From Spartobacteria bacterium (GTDB lineage: Bacteria > Verrucomicrobiota > Verrucomicrobiia > Chthoniobacterales > UBA10450): a stretch of 64,000 nucleotides of DNA. The notes under the pieces were generated by a model. It did not search any database and was not told the DNA's origin. It saw only the letters and a program-made list of their open reading frames with translations. The DNA lies in NCBI GenBank assembly GCA_003169975.1, contig PNAA01000017.1:103823-167822 (forward strand), read 5' to 3'. Shown in pieces: positions 46,103 to 54,480 of this stretch. Each line of letters opens with the position of its first letter. Position 1 is the stretch's first letter. The translations under genes and the position numbers were made by a program.

Positions 46103-46134
46103 CGGGATTTCGGCGGTCATAGACCGCCGCTACA
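46061..46134. repeat. Palindromic element, family C (copy 2)
   Basis: TGTAGCGGCGGCCTGTGACC on the left pairs with GGCGGTCATAGACCGCCGCTACA-like bases on the right, as in the helicase-internal copy at 3715-3786. It overlaps the thiD N-terminal codons and ends 12 bases before the ferredoxin stop. Confidence 0.85.
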
Positions 46135-46145
46135 ACAAACAGCTC

Positions 46146-46379
46146 TTACCCGCCGTCGCTGCCGATCGCTTCGACCGGGCAACCTTCCATGGCCTCTTTG
46201 CAGAGGGCCTCTTCCTCGGGCGATTCGGGCTGCTTGTAAACAAACGAATGGCCTCCGTCGTCGTTCCGCTTGAAGTTCGCGGGCGCCGTTTCGCGGCAAA
46301 GATCGCAGTCGATGCATTGATCATCGACGTAGAATTTCCCCTCGACGTTTTCGGAATACTTGTTCGCTACATCAGCCAT
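46146..46379 (-). CDS. Single-cluster 4Fe-4S ferredoxin
   Basis: A 77-residue soluble electron carrier. CIDCDLCRETAPANF gives three of the ligands, and EGCPVEAI gives the last, as in the Bacillus/Thermotoga-type [4Fe-4S] ferredoxins. An extra cysteine is in ALCKEAM. The start at the ATG at 46379 gives the expected size. It lies just upstream of thiD on the same strand; partners are unknown. Confidence 0.87.
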   Translation of the reverse strand: MADVANKYSENVEGKFYVDDQCIDCDLCRETAPANFKRNDDGGHSFVYKQPESPEEEALCKEAMEGCPVEAIGSDGG

Positions 46380-46518
46380 AAATCTGCCCCGGTCGATCCG
46401 AGGCCACGAAGGTAGGAAGATTCATTCACCGCGCAATGGGATTTTCGGTTGACGCTCCGCGGCGCAACCGCCACATAACCGGCAACCAAACCCTCTCCGC
46501 CAGCGCCCTTCCTTATTC

Positions 46519-46761
46519 ATGACAGCCGAAGTTCGTCGCGCACTCTTCTCGTTCCTGGTCGAGCTGGTCGTCTATGGCTTTCTGATCGCCGGTTACTTCC
46601 TGCTGGTGCTGCATTTGCTCGGGCCGTCGCTCGGTCAGATCGCAAAAGACCACATCCGCCTCTATGCCCTCCTCTGCGTCGTTCTCATCCTCGGGCAATC
46701 GATCGTCCTTGAGTCGATCACTACTTTCCTTCTCCGCCTTCTCCGGGGGCGCTCCGAATGA
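46519..46761 (+). CDS. Small membrane protein next to TauE permease
   Basis: An 80-residue protein with two strongly hydrophobic helices (FLVELVVYGFLIAGYFLLVLHLLG and LYALLCVVLILGQSIVLESITTFLL). Its stop overlaps the start of the downstream TauE/SafE gene by four bases (ATGA), so both are translationally coupled and probably work together. No family is known to me. Confidence 0.7.
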   Translation: MTAEVRRALFSFLVELVVYGFLIAGYFLLVLHLLGPSLGQIAKDHIRLYALLCVVLILGQSIVLESITTFLLRLLRGRSE

Positions 46762-47678
46762 TCGCGATGTTCTTCCCGATTTCCGGGGCGGAGATCAATC
46801 CGGTCTACCTCGCAGTTCTCGGATTCTCCATCGGCTTGATGGGCGGCTTCTTCGGCGTGGGCGGAAGTTTTATCGCCGGTCCGGCTCTGCGCGCCCTGGG
46901 GCTGGACTGGAACTTCGCCGTCGGCACCGACCTGGCCCACATCGTCGGCACTTCGGTGGTGGCAGCGAAACGGCATCGCGCGCTGGGCAACGTCGATCTC
47001 CGGCTCGGTCTTATCATGGCGCTCGGGACGATCGCCGGCGCGGAGCTCGGCGCGCAGCTCATCCAGATGTTGAAGCGGGCGGGCAACGTCAACTTTGTCG
47101 TCAGCGCGGTCTCGATCGTGATCTACTTCAGCGTTTCGATTTTTATGATTTGGGAAAGCAGCCTGACCCTGCGCGCCCAGCGCAAGTCCGGGCGGAAGAA
47201 ATCAGGCAAAGAGGACGAAACGGCCTTCCGGCACGTCACCAGCTGGATTCATCGCCTGAAACTCTGGCCGATGATTTCCCTGCCGGTTTCCGGCATCAAA
47301 TCCATCTCCCTTTGGACCATCCTGCTGGTCGCCTTCATCGGCGGAATTTTCAGCGGATTTTTGGGCGGGGGCGCGGGCTATATCCGGATGCCAATGATGG
47401 TCTACGTGCTCGGAGTGCCGACTCATCTCGCGGTCGGGACCGATCTCTTCGAGATTATTATTTCGGCCAGTTACGGAACCTTCAGCCACGCGCTCAAAGG
47501 CAACGTCGATATCCTCATCGCCCTCGTCATGCAGACTGGCGCGGCCATCGGCGCACAAATCGGGGCCATCTCGACACAATATTTCGCCGGCCCAAAAATC
47601 CGGCTCGCGTTCGTGCCCCTGCCGTTGATCGGGGCGGCTCTTGTCCTTTATACTTTGCTGTCCGGACACAAACTCTAG
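46758..47678 (+). CDS. Sulfite exporter TauE/SafE family permease
   Basis: A 306-residue inner-membrane protein made of two related halves. Each half has the family glycine-rich motif: GGFFGVGGSFIAGPALRALG near the N-terminus and SGFLGGGAGYIRMPMMVYVLG in the second half, each followed by a VGTDL motif (AVGTDLAHIV and AVGTDLFEII). The family moves sulfite, sulfonates or other small anions out of the cell. The charged loop RKSGRKKSGKEDE separates the halves. A universal stress protein follows 7 bases downstream. Confidence 0.88.
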   Translation: MIAMFFPISGAEINPVYLAVLGFSIGLMGGFFGVGGSFIAGPALRALGLDWNFAVGTDLAHIVGTSVVAAKRHRALGNVDLRLGLIMALGTIAGAELGAQLIQMLKRAGNVNFVVSAVSIVIYFSVSIFMIWESSLTLRAQRKSGRKKSGKEDETAFRHVTSWIHRLKLWPMISLPVSGIKSISLWTILLVAFIGGIFSGFLGGGAGYIRMPMMVYVLGVPTHLAVGTDLFEIIISASYGTFSHALKGNVDILIALVMQTGAAIGAQIGAISTQYFAGPKIRLAFVPLPLIGAALVLYTLLSGHKL

Positions 47679-47685
47679 TCGCACG

Positions 47686-48585
47686 ATGCGCATCCTCATT
47701 TGCAGTGACGGAACGGATCCCGCGGATAGCCCCACGCGGCTCGGCGGATTGATCGGCGGCCCCTGCCAGGCGAAGGTGACCTTGCTCGGCATCGTCGAAA
47801 ATGACACCGACGAAAAACCGCTGCGGCGCGCGCTCGACAACGAAGCGGAACTGCTCCGCCAGCGCCAGATTTCTCCCCGCATCGTCATCCGCTCCGGTGA
47901 TCCAATTCGCCAGATCCTGGCGGAGACGACCGCGAACGAGTACGACCTCGCGATCATCGGCGCGCGGCGCAAAGGGGATGGCGGACTCTATTGGCGGCCG
48001 GAGAAAACCTATGAAGTGATCAAGGCCGTGCCGCCGCCGGTCCTTGTCTCGATCGGCGCCTGCGACCGGATCCAGCGCCTGCTCGTCTGCACCGGTGGAA
48101 AACGATTTATCGATGACGCGGTGCAGTTGGCGGGCGAGATCGCGCTTTGCGTCGAGGGCAGGATCACGCTCCTCCATGTCATGGCCGAACCGCCCGCGAT
48201 TTACGCCGACCTCGTGAGGCTGGAGGAAGATGTGGAGCGGTTGCTCGCGTCCGATTCCGAGCTCGGGCTCAGCTTGCGTGGACAAAAGGAAAGTCTCGAA
48301 AAACGCGGGCTCACCGTCGAGGTGCGGATCCGCCACGGCCACGCGCTCGACCAGATCTTCGCGGAAGTGCGCGAAGGCGGACACGACCTGATCGTGACCG
48401 GTACCTCGCAGGCCCGGGGACCCTTCCGCCATTACATCATGGGCGATTTGACCCGCGGTATTTTGAATCGCGCCGAATGTCCCGTCCTCGTCGCGCGGGC
48501 CGGAAAGATCATCGACGACGAGGACGCCGAGGGTGGATTTTTCCATCGGCTCCTGCACGGTTTCGGCGCGGACAAGCCGGCCTAA
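47686..48585 (+). CDS. Tandem universal stress protein
   Basis: A 299-residue cytosolic protein with two UspA-like units. The first begins MRILICSDGTDPADSP and the second IQRLLVCTGGKRFIDDAVQLAG. The second ends with the nucleotide-binding pattern VTGTSQARGPFRHYIMGDLTRGILNRAECPVLVAR-like blocks (GTSQARG and IMGDLTRGIL). The start is the ATG at 47686. It probably shares an operon with TauE. The stop TAA is the TAA of an exact GCCTAACGA motif. Confidence 0.85.
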   Translation: MRILICSDGTDPADSPTRLGGLIGGPCQAKVTLLGIVENDTDEKPLRRALDNEAELLRQRQISPRIVIRSGDPIRQILAETTANEYDLAIIGARRKGDGGLYWRPEKTYEVIKAVPPPVLVSIGACDRIQRLLVCTGGKRFIDDAVQLAGEIALCVEGRITLLHVMAEPPAIYADLVRLEEDVERLLASDSELGLSLRGQKESLEKRGLTVEVRIRHGHALDQIFAEVREGGHDLIVTGTSQARGPFRHYIMGDLTRGILNRAECPVLVARAGKIIDDEDAEGGFFHRLLHGFGADKPA

Positions 48586-48650
48586 CGAGCGGACCGCGCC
48601 GCCCCCGATTTGCATGCCAAAGCGCTGCCGCTATGGTGCGCTCGCCGCTT

Positions 48651-49181
48651 ATGAACCCAAAATTCTCCCGTTTTCAAAACGTCGTTAGGCTGGCCAGTCT
48701 CCTCGCCCTCGTCCTCAGTCTGGTGGTCTTCCCGGGTTGCTCGAAAAAGCACGCCGGCCAGACGGCCGGCAGTACGGGTGATTACGTGACCGGCACGCCG
48801 CTGCCCGAACGCCAGGAAGGCACTTCCTTTTTCAGCGGTAACGTCGACCGCCAGCAATTTCAGCCGATCTATTTCGATTTCGACAGCCAGACCATCCGCA
48901 CCTCAGAGAATGGCAAGATCCAGCAGGTCGCGAGCTTCCTGCAGCAAAGCTCCGCGCAAATCATCATCGCCGGCTTTACCGACGAGCGCGGGACGCCGGA
49001 GTACAATCGCGGCCTGGGCGAACGTCGCGCACAGTCGGTCCGCGAAGCCCTCATCGCCAGCGGCGCCGATGCGCAAAAAATCCAGACGGTCAGCTTTGGC
49101 GCAGAAATGCCCGCCGATCCCGCGTCCAATGAATCCGCCTGGGCAAAGAATCGCCGCGCCGAGATCGGCGTCGTGAAATAA
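48651..49181 (+). CDS. pal: Pal/OmpA-like peptidoglycan-associated lipoprotein
   Basis: A 176-residue outer-membrane lipoprotein. Signal LASLLALVLSLVVFPGCSKK has lipobox FPGC. After a short linker an OmpA_C domain follows: PIYFDFDSQTIRTSENGKI, IIIAGFTDERGTPEYNRGLGERRAQSVREALI and WAKNRRAEIGVVK, which bind peptidoglycan diaminopimelate. The ATG at 48651 is preferred; an upstream ATG at 48633 is in frame. A reverse-oriented nonamer lies in the signal peptide codons. Confidence 0.92.
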   Translation: MNPKFSRFQNVVRLASLLALVLSLVVFPGCSKKHAGQTAGSTGDYVTGTPLPERQEGTSFFSGNVDRQQFQPIYFDFDSQTIRTSENGKIQQVASFLQQSSAQIIIAGFTDERGTPEYNRGLGERRAQSVREALIASGADAQKIQTVSFGAEMPADPASNESAWAKNRRAEIGVVK

Positions 49182-49336
49182 CCGCGAGGGCCTTCGTCCT
49201 CCTGTCGAAAAACAATCAACCGAGCGCGCGCCGCAACTGGATCGCGCATCTCTGGCGCGAGTGGCTCTTTGAGCTGCGCCGGCCGATCGCGCCGGCCTTC
49301 GCGCGCCCGCGCCCGGAAGAATGGCCTAACGACCGC

Positions 49337-50107
49337 TTGACCGCCGCCTGGCTCGGCCACTCCACCGTGCTGCTCAATTTCTTCGGCATCACCATCCTGA
49401 CCGATCCCGTTCTTTTCCCCCGCATCGGTATTCGGCTGCCCTTCCTGACCATCGGCCCGAAGCGTCTCACGCACCCGGCGCTCACCTTCCGCGAGCTGCC
49501 GCCAATCGATCTCGTCTTGCTTTCCCATGCGCACTTCGATCACCTCGACACCCGGACGCTTCATCGATTCGGGAAACGCACCCAGGTCGTCACTGCGCCC
49601 CGCACGCGCGATCTCCTGCGCTGGACGCGCCTGCGCCAGATCACCGAACTGGGCTGGAATGAAACCCGCGCGGTCCAGACTGCGGCCGGCGACCTGGTCG
49701 TGAAGGCCTTTCGTGTGCAGCACTGGGGCGCGCGTTTGCAGTATGACGAATACCGGGGATACAACGGCTACGTCATCGAGCGCCAAGGCCGGCGCGTCAT
49801 CTTCGCTGGAGACACCGCCCTAACGAACAGCTTTGCCGGCCTGCGGGACGATCGGCCCTGCGATCTCGCGATCATGGGGATCGGCGCCTATGAGCCCTGG
49901 ATCCGCTCCCATTGCACACCCGAGCAGGCGGTCGCGATGGCGGATGATGCCGGCGCGCGCTTCATCCAGCCGGTCCATCATCAAACCTTTAAGCTCAGCT
50001 TCGAGCCCTTCCGCGAACCGATTGAACGTTTCACCGCCGCGTTGCAAAACAGTCCGGAGCGGATTGCCCTGCGCGAGATCGGCGAGACGTTTGTGCTCCC
50101 CGCCTAA
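49337..50107 (+). CDS. MBL-fold metal-dependent hydrolase (UlaG/RomA-like)
   Basis: A 256-residue protein of the metallo-beta-lactamase superfamily. LLSHAHFDHLD is the HxHxDH metal site. FAGDTALTNSF supplies the bridging aspartate and IQPVHHQTFKL the last histidine. AWLGHSTVLLNFFGITILTDP is the usual first strand pair. The assigned start is a TTG. The frame stays open upstream to near 49184 and encodes WREWLFELRRPIAPAF, so the true protein may be longer with a rare start codon. The stop TAA lies in an exact nonamer. Confidence 0.82.
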   Translation: MTAAWLGHSTVLLNFFGITILTDPVLFPRIGIRLPFLTIGPKRLTHPALTFRELPPIDLVLLSHAHFDHLDTRTLHRFGKRTQVVTAPRTRDLLRWTRLRQITELGWNETRAVQTAAGDLVVKAFRVQHWGARLQYDEYRGYNGYVIERQGRRVIFAGDTALTNSFAGLRDDRPCDLAIMGIGAYEPWIRSHCTPEQAVAMADDAGARFIQPVHHQTFKLSFEPFREPIERFTAALQNSPERIALREIGETFVLPA

Positions 50108-50120
50108 CGATTCGCTAGAA

Positions 50121-50226
50121 ATGTCATGTTGAGCGAAGCGAAACGTCTCTGATCATTTCCCCAGCCAGCCTGCTTCCCCGACAGTCAGAGATTCTTCTCC
50201 CGCGACTGCGGGATCATGAATGACAG
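50121..50226. repeat. Interspersed palindromic element, family I
   Basis: ATGTCATGTTGAGCGAAGCG at the left and CTGCGGGATCATGAATGACA at the right, with GTCTCTGA/TCAGAGA in the middle, form an imperfect long inverted repeat of the kind widely interspersed in related genomes. It lies between the MBL and quinone oxidoreductase genes. Confidence 0.7.
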
Positions 50227-50296
50227 TTTTGGGATAGGAGTCTTTCTCCCGGTTGCCGGAGACTAAGAGTCAGAGGAAGAGGAAGAAGTGAAAAGT

Positions 50297-51292
50297 ATGC
50301 GTGCTGTCGTCATCAATTCGTTCGGCGGGGTCGAGGGAATCGGTTTGCAGGATGTCCCGACGCCTCCGCCACCAACCGCCGACCGCGTCCGGGTCCGGGT
50401 CCACGCCGCCGGACTCAATCGCGCCGACATCATGCAGCGCGAGGGAAAATATCCCGCGCCGCCGGGTTATCCCGAGAACATCCCCGGCCTTGAGTTCGCC
50501 GGCGAAGTGGAAGCCGTGGGCGACGCGGTCCGCGCGTGGCAGCCCGGCGATCGCGTTTTCGGGATCACGGCGGGCGGCGCGCAAGCAGAGTTTGTCGTCG
50601 TGCCGGAAAGCAATCTGGCCCGCATTCCCGAGGAACTCGATTGGAACCAGGCCGCGGCGATGCCGGAGGTTTTCATCACGGCGCACGACGCCCTTTTCAC
50701 CCGTGCCCAACTGCAAATGGGCGAGCGAGTCTTGATTCATGCCGCCGGTTCCGGCGTGGGCACCGCCGCGGTGCAACTCGCGCACGCTGCCGGCGCCACC
50801 GTTTACGGCACTTCGCGCACCGCGGCGAAGCTCGAACAGGTGCGCGCCCTCGGGCTCGATGAGAGCATCGCCGTGGGCGAGTCGCCGCAAGAATTCGTCG
50901 AGCGCGTGCAAGAACTGACCAACGGCGCGGGTGTCGAGGTCATTCTTGATCTCGTCGGCGGTGCCTATTTCCCGGCCAATTTGCAGGCGCTTGCTGCGCG
51001 CGGACGTCTCATCTGCGTTGGGACGACCGCGGGCCGGAAATCGGAGATCGATCTCGGCCTCGTCCTGCGCAAGCGCGCGACCATCGTCGGCACAGTGCTT
51101 CGGGCCCGCTCGACTGAGGAAAAAGCTGAGGCCACGCACCGGTTTGCGGTCCATATCTTGCCCTTGGTCTCCCGCGGCCTCGTCCGGCCGGTCATCGAGC
51201 GTGTTTATCCCGCGGCGGAAGTACGCGCCGCGCACCAGCATCTCGAGTCGAATCGCAGCTGCGGAAAGATCGTTTTGGACTTCTCTGCGTAG
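50297..51292 (+). CDS. NAD(P)H quinone oxidoreductase (zinc-independent MDR family)
   Basis: A 331-residue member of the medium-chain dehydrogenase/reductase superfamily, closest to the PIG3/quinone oxidoreductase group. The N-domain has VRVHAAGLNRADIMQREGKY and IPGLEFAGEVEAVG; catalytic zinc ligands are absent. HAAGSGVGTAAVQLAHAAG is the nucleotide-binding loop, and VEVILDLVGGAYF and GRLICVGTTAG follow. It reduces quinones or enones with NADPH. The ATG at 50297 and a GTG at 50288 are both possible starts. Confidence 0.9.
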   Translation: MRAVVINSFGGVEGIGLQDVPTPPPPTADRVRVRVHAAGLNRADIMQREGKYPAPPGYPENIPGLEFAGEVEAVGDAVRAWQPGDRVFGITAGGAQAEFVVVPESNLARIPEELDWNQAAAMPEVFITAHDALFTRAQLQMGERVLIHAAGSGVGTAAVQLAHAAGATVYGTSRTAAKLEQVRALGLDESIAVGESPQEFVERVQELTNGAGVEVILDLVGGAYFPANLQALAARGRLICVGTTAGRKSEIDLGLVLRKRATIVGTVLRARSTEEKAEATHRFAVHILPLVSRGLVRPVIERVYPAAEVRAAHQHLESNRSCGKIVLDFSA

Positions 51293-51295
51293 GGG

Positions 51296-51446
51296 CGGGC
51301 GCCTGCTCGCGAAAGCTTTCGGAGTGTCGCCGTGGAGGGACGGGCGCCGTCCCGTCCCCGTTTCAAAACCTCGGAGACGACATCCGCCTGAGGCGGATCG
51401 CCCCTCCAGGGTGTCCCTGGCACCAGGCGGGCGCCTTTACACTGCT
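51296..51446. repeat. Imperfect inverted-repeat element
   Basis: GGGCGGGCGCCTG near the left and CAGGCGGGCGCCT near the right end share the core GGCGCC palindrome. GGACGGGCGCCGTCCCGTCC and GCCTGAGGC form inner hairpins. It fills the gap after the quinone oxidoreductase gene. Confidence 0.6.
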
Positions 51447-51479
51447 GGCAAATGGCACCCTAGCTGCTTTCTAGTAATT

Positions 51480-52193
51480 ATGGCGAAGTTCCTAAATACG
51501 AGCGCGGCCAATTACTATCTCGAGGAGATTATCCGGCTCGCGCACGACCGGCTCATCCTGATTAGCCCGCTTTTGAAGCTGAATGACCGCATCAAAGAAC
51601 TCCTCGAGGACAAGAACCGGCTGAAGATCGATATCCGCCTCGTCTACGGGAAAAACGAGCTCCAGCCCGAGGAGATCAACTGGCTGCGGGCGCTCAATTT
51701 CATCCGCACCAGTTTCTGCAAAAATCTGCATGCGAAATGTTACCTCAACGAGGAATTCTGCATCGTCACCAGCCTGAACCTCTACGAATTCAATCAGATC
51801 AATACCAACGAAATGGGCATCCTGATCCTGCGGTCAGAAGATCCGGAGCTCTTCGCGGGCGCGTCCGACGAAGCCCAGCGGATCCTCCGGGTCAGCGACG
51901 AAGTGCGGATGAGTTTCGAAAAAGTGAAACGCGTCACCGAGGACAACGCCCCCAGCGCCGAGGAAGACCAGGAGGCGGTCGGCAAACTCAGCACGTCGCG
52001 GCTCGCGAAAAAGCTTGGGCTCAAGACCCATGAACTGACCGACCACCTCGTGCAACTCGGCGCCATCGAGATCAGCGACGGCCAGAAGCAGATCACGCCG
52101 CTCGGTCGCCGGCTCGGCGGAGAGTTGCGGGTCAGCGCGCGGTTCGGGCCGTATTTCCTCTGGCCGGAAGCATTGCCGTTGGCGAAAGCCTGA
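51480..52193 (+). CDS. Phospholipase D-like domain protein with helical C-terminus
   Basis: A 237-residue protein starting at the ATG at 51480. Residues 1-120 resemble one PLD-like half: AANYYLEEIIRLAHDRLILISPLLKL, RLVYGKNELQPEEINWL, and NLHAKCYLNEEFCIVTSLNLYEF, which has H-x-K and the following S-x-N but lacks the usual aspartate spacing. The C-terminal half (KLSTSRLAKKLGLKTHELTDHLVQLGAI) looks like a winged helix. It may be a nuclease-like or binding protein. The combination has no partner nearby. Confidence 0.7.
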   Translation: MAKFLNTSAANYYLEEIIRLAHDRLILISPLLKLNDRIKELLEDKNRLKIDIRLVYGKNELQPEEINWLRALNFIRTSFCKNLHAKCYLNEEFCIVTSLNLYEFNQINTNEMGILILRSEDPELFAGASDEAQRILRVSDEVRMSFEKVKRVTEDNAPSAEEDQEAVGKLSTSRLAKKLGLKTHELTDHLVQLGAIEISDGQKQITPLGRRLGGELRVSARFGPYFLWPEALPLAKA

Positions 52194-52201
52194 CGAAGCC
52201 T

Positions 52202-52247
52202 CGGAGGGACATGCTTCCGCATGTCCTGGACGCGCGGAAGCGCGCCC
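52202..52247. repeat. Palindromic element, family F (copy 3)
   Basis: CGGAGGGACATGCTTCCGCATGTCC followed by GGACGCGCGGAAGCGCGCC repeats two hairpins of the elements at 24687 and 35515. It lies between the convergent PLD-like and CDGSH genes. Confidence 0.78.
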
Positions 52248-52253
52248 CCCCGT

Positions 52254-52472
52254 TTAACCTTCCGCCGACTCTGGGACCACCTTCTCGGCGGCCTGGAAAC
52301 CGATCTTCGAATGCGTGCCGTCGCAAAACGGCTTCTCGCTCGAAGCGCCGCAGCGGCAGAGCGCCATCCGCTTTTCTACCGGATAGGAATTCCCATCGGC
52401 GTCCTTTATTTCCACCCCGCCCGTCACGATGTAAGGGCCATTCTTGATGATCTCGATTGTTACGTCAGCCAT
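52254..52472 (-). CDS. CDGSH-type 2Fe-2S protein
   Basis: A 72-residue protein with the CDGSH iron-sulfur pattern: ALCRCGASSEKPFCDGTHSKIGF gives the three cysteines and one histidine that bind a 2Fe-2S cluster. The N-terminal part (TIEIIKNGPYIVTGGVEIKD) is the matching beta domain of the MitoNEET-like bacterial family. Role: redox or iron-sulfur sensing, not defined further. It starts at the ATG at 52472. Confidence 0.9.
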   Translation of the reverse strand: MADVTIEIIKNGPYIVTGGVEIKDADGNSYPVEKRMALCRCGASSEKPFCDGTHSKIGFQAAEKVVPESAEG

Positions 52473-52520
52473 GCGCGCAACTTCGCATTCGCGAGCGAAA
52501 AGGAAACCGCCGCGGCAAGT

Positions 52521-52571
52521 TGTAGCTGGGATCGCTGATCCCGGCCACTGGGTCGATCTGGAATCCGGCTA
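52521..52571. repeat. Degenerate palindromic element, family D (copy 2)
   Basis: TGTAGCTGGGATCGCTGATC and GGAATCCGGCTAC resemble the helicase-internal element 4190-4260 but the right arm is decayed. Confidence 0.55.
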
Positions 52572-52787
52572 CTTCGTCAGCTCTGCGACACCGCCTTCTT
52601 GACGCAAGGCGGCAGAGCGCAGGATTTCCAACTGTCGCTCAAGAGTCGCTTGCTGATTTGGGCGGCGCCGCGGTCCGAGAACCGGGACCATGATTTCCCC
52701 GGTAAAGAATCGATAGGGAGGCCGGCGTCGGCCGAGGAGTCGCGCCTCAAGCTGCGAATCGAAGGAAGAAGCTGGGAGTGTGTTCAT
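52569..52787 (-). CDS. Small hypothetical protein
   Basis: A 72-residue reading frame without signal peptide: RRRPPYRFFTGEIMVPVLGPR, then a predicted helix QQATLERQLEILRSAALRQEG. No family is recognised. It could be a real small protein because it fills a gap on the same strand as the CDGSH gene, but support is weak. Confidence 0.35.
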   Translation of the reverse strand: MNTLPASSFDSQLEARLLGRRRPPYRFFTGEIMVPVLGPRRRPNQQATLERQLEILRSAALRQEGGVAELTK

Positions 52788-52864
52788 ATTGCTTGGTTGT
52801 CGCTGCAGCGAAAAAAGAGGATGAGCGGTTACTTTTCAGTGTGAGTGGAGCTCATAATTGGTCG

Positions 52865-53557
52865 TTAGGCTGCCGGATGCCGCAGGAAGCGCTGACAGCA
52901 AAAGAGAAGACCGATCCCCAGCAGCATGTAAACAGACGGCTCGGGAACGGCATTGGCCCGAATCATCCAGGTGCCGTCGAACGATCCGACAGGAATATCG
53001 TTTTGGTTCAAATCGTAGATATTGCCCGTCGAGCCAGCGCTAAACGCGACGAAACTTCGGTTGGAAAAAAGGAGCGACGTGTCGGCGGCGCCCGGCGATT
53101 GGCCGGGAAAATGGGTAACAATAAAACCGACGTAGAAATTTTGCGTCAGGACCGCAATAGGCGAGCTAAAGGTGCTGGTGAGAAAGGTATTGGTGCCCGA
53201 ACCGGAAATGACCTGGTTCGGGATGGAACCAAGAACAGTCGGAGGCGGGATGCCCGGCACACCGGTTCCGAGGGGATCGGACCAGAGCACCGCCGTGTAG
53301 AGAAGCCCGTTAGGACTGGCGTCGCCCGGTCCTCCCGAGGCGATCGAGATGGAAGTAATAAGATTGTTACCTCCAGTGACAGTAAACTCGTTTAAAGCGA
53401 TCATATCGCCGCCGTTGGAGTTTCAGCCATTACCGACACCGAATTCCGCAGTACCGCCATCGATCTGGTAGGTGTTCGCATGCACTGCCCGCAGCGCGGC
53501 CAGAAGGAAAGACACGACGGCCAGGCCGGCTAGGTAGCGTGAACGGATAGATTTCAT
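52865..53557 (-). pseudogene. PEP-CTERM secreted protein gene interrupted by TGA
   Basis: The frame from the ATG at 53557 begins with signal peptide SRYLAGLAVVSFLLAALRAVHA. It is interrupted by a TGA at 53423-53425, then continues as GGDMIALNEFTVTGGNNLIT and SISIASGGPGD, and ends with the PEP-CTERM signal AVPEPSVYMLLGIGLLFCCQRFLRH. Exosortase would cleave and anchor such a protein. The frame is otherwise clean, so the TGA (perhaps from TGG) is a recent nonsense change or sequencing error. The final TAA belongs to an exact GCCTAACGA motif. Confidence 0.75.
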
Positions 53558-53614
53558 GAGGATGTTCTTTTGGCTGGTGGTATCTAGATGAAAATTAGTC
53601 GTTGGATTCTAGGG

Positions 53615-54403
53615 TTAGGCGGACTTCCGGCGCAGGTAGCGCTGCCCGCAAAGCAGAAGGCCCACACCGAGAAGCATATAGACGGACGGCTCCGGGACGG
53701 CCCTGAAACTGAAGTCATCGATCGCCAGCCCATCATCTTTGCCGTTTTCATCCGGATCGGCGAAGCGAAAGAAGAAGGTCCCGCCGTTCAAGACCGGAGT
53801 GCCGGAAGTAAAAGTGCCTCCAATGTTGGTAACTCTGTTGGCGGCCACGTTGCCATCAAGGGCCGTGGCGCTGAGACTGTTGATCGGACTCGCGAAATTG
53901 AAAGCTGCGCCAAGCGAAATCCAACTCCCGGCCGTGCCCGTAAGGCTGAACTGCAGGTTGAGGAAATTGGTGTTATTGGACCCTCCGTTGCGCCACTCTT
54001 CCCCGGTGTAGGAAATAGTGAATTGGGTAAGAGCGACGCCGGTGTTGTTGATAAAATGCACCTCCGTGTCGAGCTGCTGGCCGCTGTCGTTCTTGGAACC
54101 AAGGGCGCGGTCGGTGACAGGGTTCACTCCCGCTACGCCGTAATTATAATGATCAGGGGTGGTGTTGGTCCCGGTGTCGGGAGTAACCGTTGTGCCCGTA
54201 ACCGCGCTGCCGGGGCCGGACCCGACGAACCAGCCGGTAGGCGTGGTCGTACCAGTCGGTCCCATAATGTTGAAGTCTTGCGTGTAAAGAGAGCCGACGG
54301 GGGTGTAGCTGATCTGCGCCTGGGATGTGTTCGCCAGACCAATCGCGATTCCCGCGGCGAGGATGATTGATGAGAGGATTTTGGGGAATAGGTTGTATTT
54401 CAT
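53615..54403 (-). CDS. PEP-CTERM secreted protein
   Basis: A 262-residue exported protein. Signal peptide ILSSIILAAGIAIGLANTSQAQ leads into a Thr/Gly/Asn-rich beta domain (YTQDFNIMGPTGTTTPTGWF, NNTGVALTQFTISYTGEEWR, PDENGKDDGLAIDDFSFRA) like a lamin-tail or fibre-type sandwich. It ends in the sorting signal VPEPSVYMLLGVGLLLCGQR plus RRKSA. The last 30 residues nearly match the gene at 52865. A leader shared with the 56451 gene lies upstream. Confidence 0.88.
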   Translation of the reverse strand: MKYNLFPKILSSIILAAGIAIGLANTSQAQISYTPVGSLYTQDFNIMGPTGTTTPTGWFVGSGPGSAVTGTTVTPDTGTNTTPDHYNYGVAGVNPVTDRALGSKNDSGQQLDTEVHFINNTGVALTQFTISYTGEEWRNGGSNNTNFLNLQFSLTGTAGSWISLGAAFNFASPINSLSATALDGNVAANRVTNIGGTFTSGTPVLNGGTFFFRFADPDENGKDDGLAIDDFSFRAVPEPSVYMLLGVGLLLCGQRYLRRKSA

Positions 54404-54413
54404 AGTTTGAGCG

Positions 54414-54480
54414 TTTCCCTATTCCTTCGGGATTTTTTGGCTGGCGTTGCAAAGAAAATGCAATTGCCGCATTTTTTTCT
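54414..54480 (-). promoter_or_regulatory. Conserved leader upstream of PEP-CTERM gene (copy 1)
   Basis: On the reverse strand an inverted repeat TTGCATTTTCTTTGCAA (54447-54463) is followed by CCCGAAGGAATAGG and a start codon 11 bases later. The same order and spacing recurs at 57211-57279 before another PEP-CTERM gene. CCUUCGGG forms a stable small hairpin. It may be a protein operator or structured 5' leader. Confidence 0.6.
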
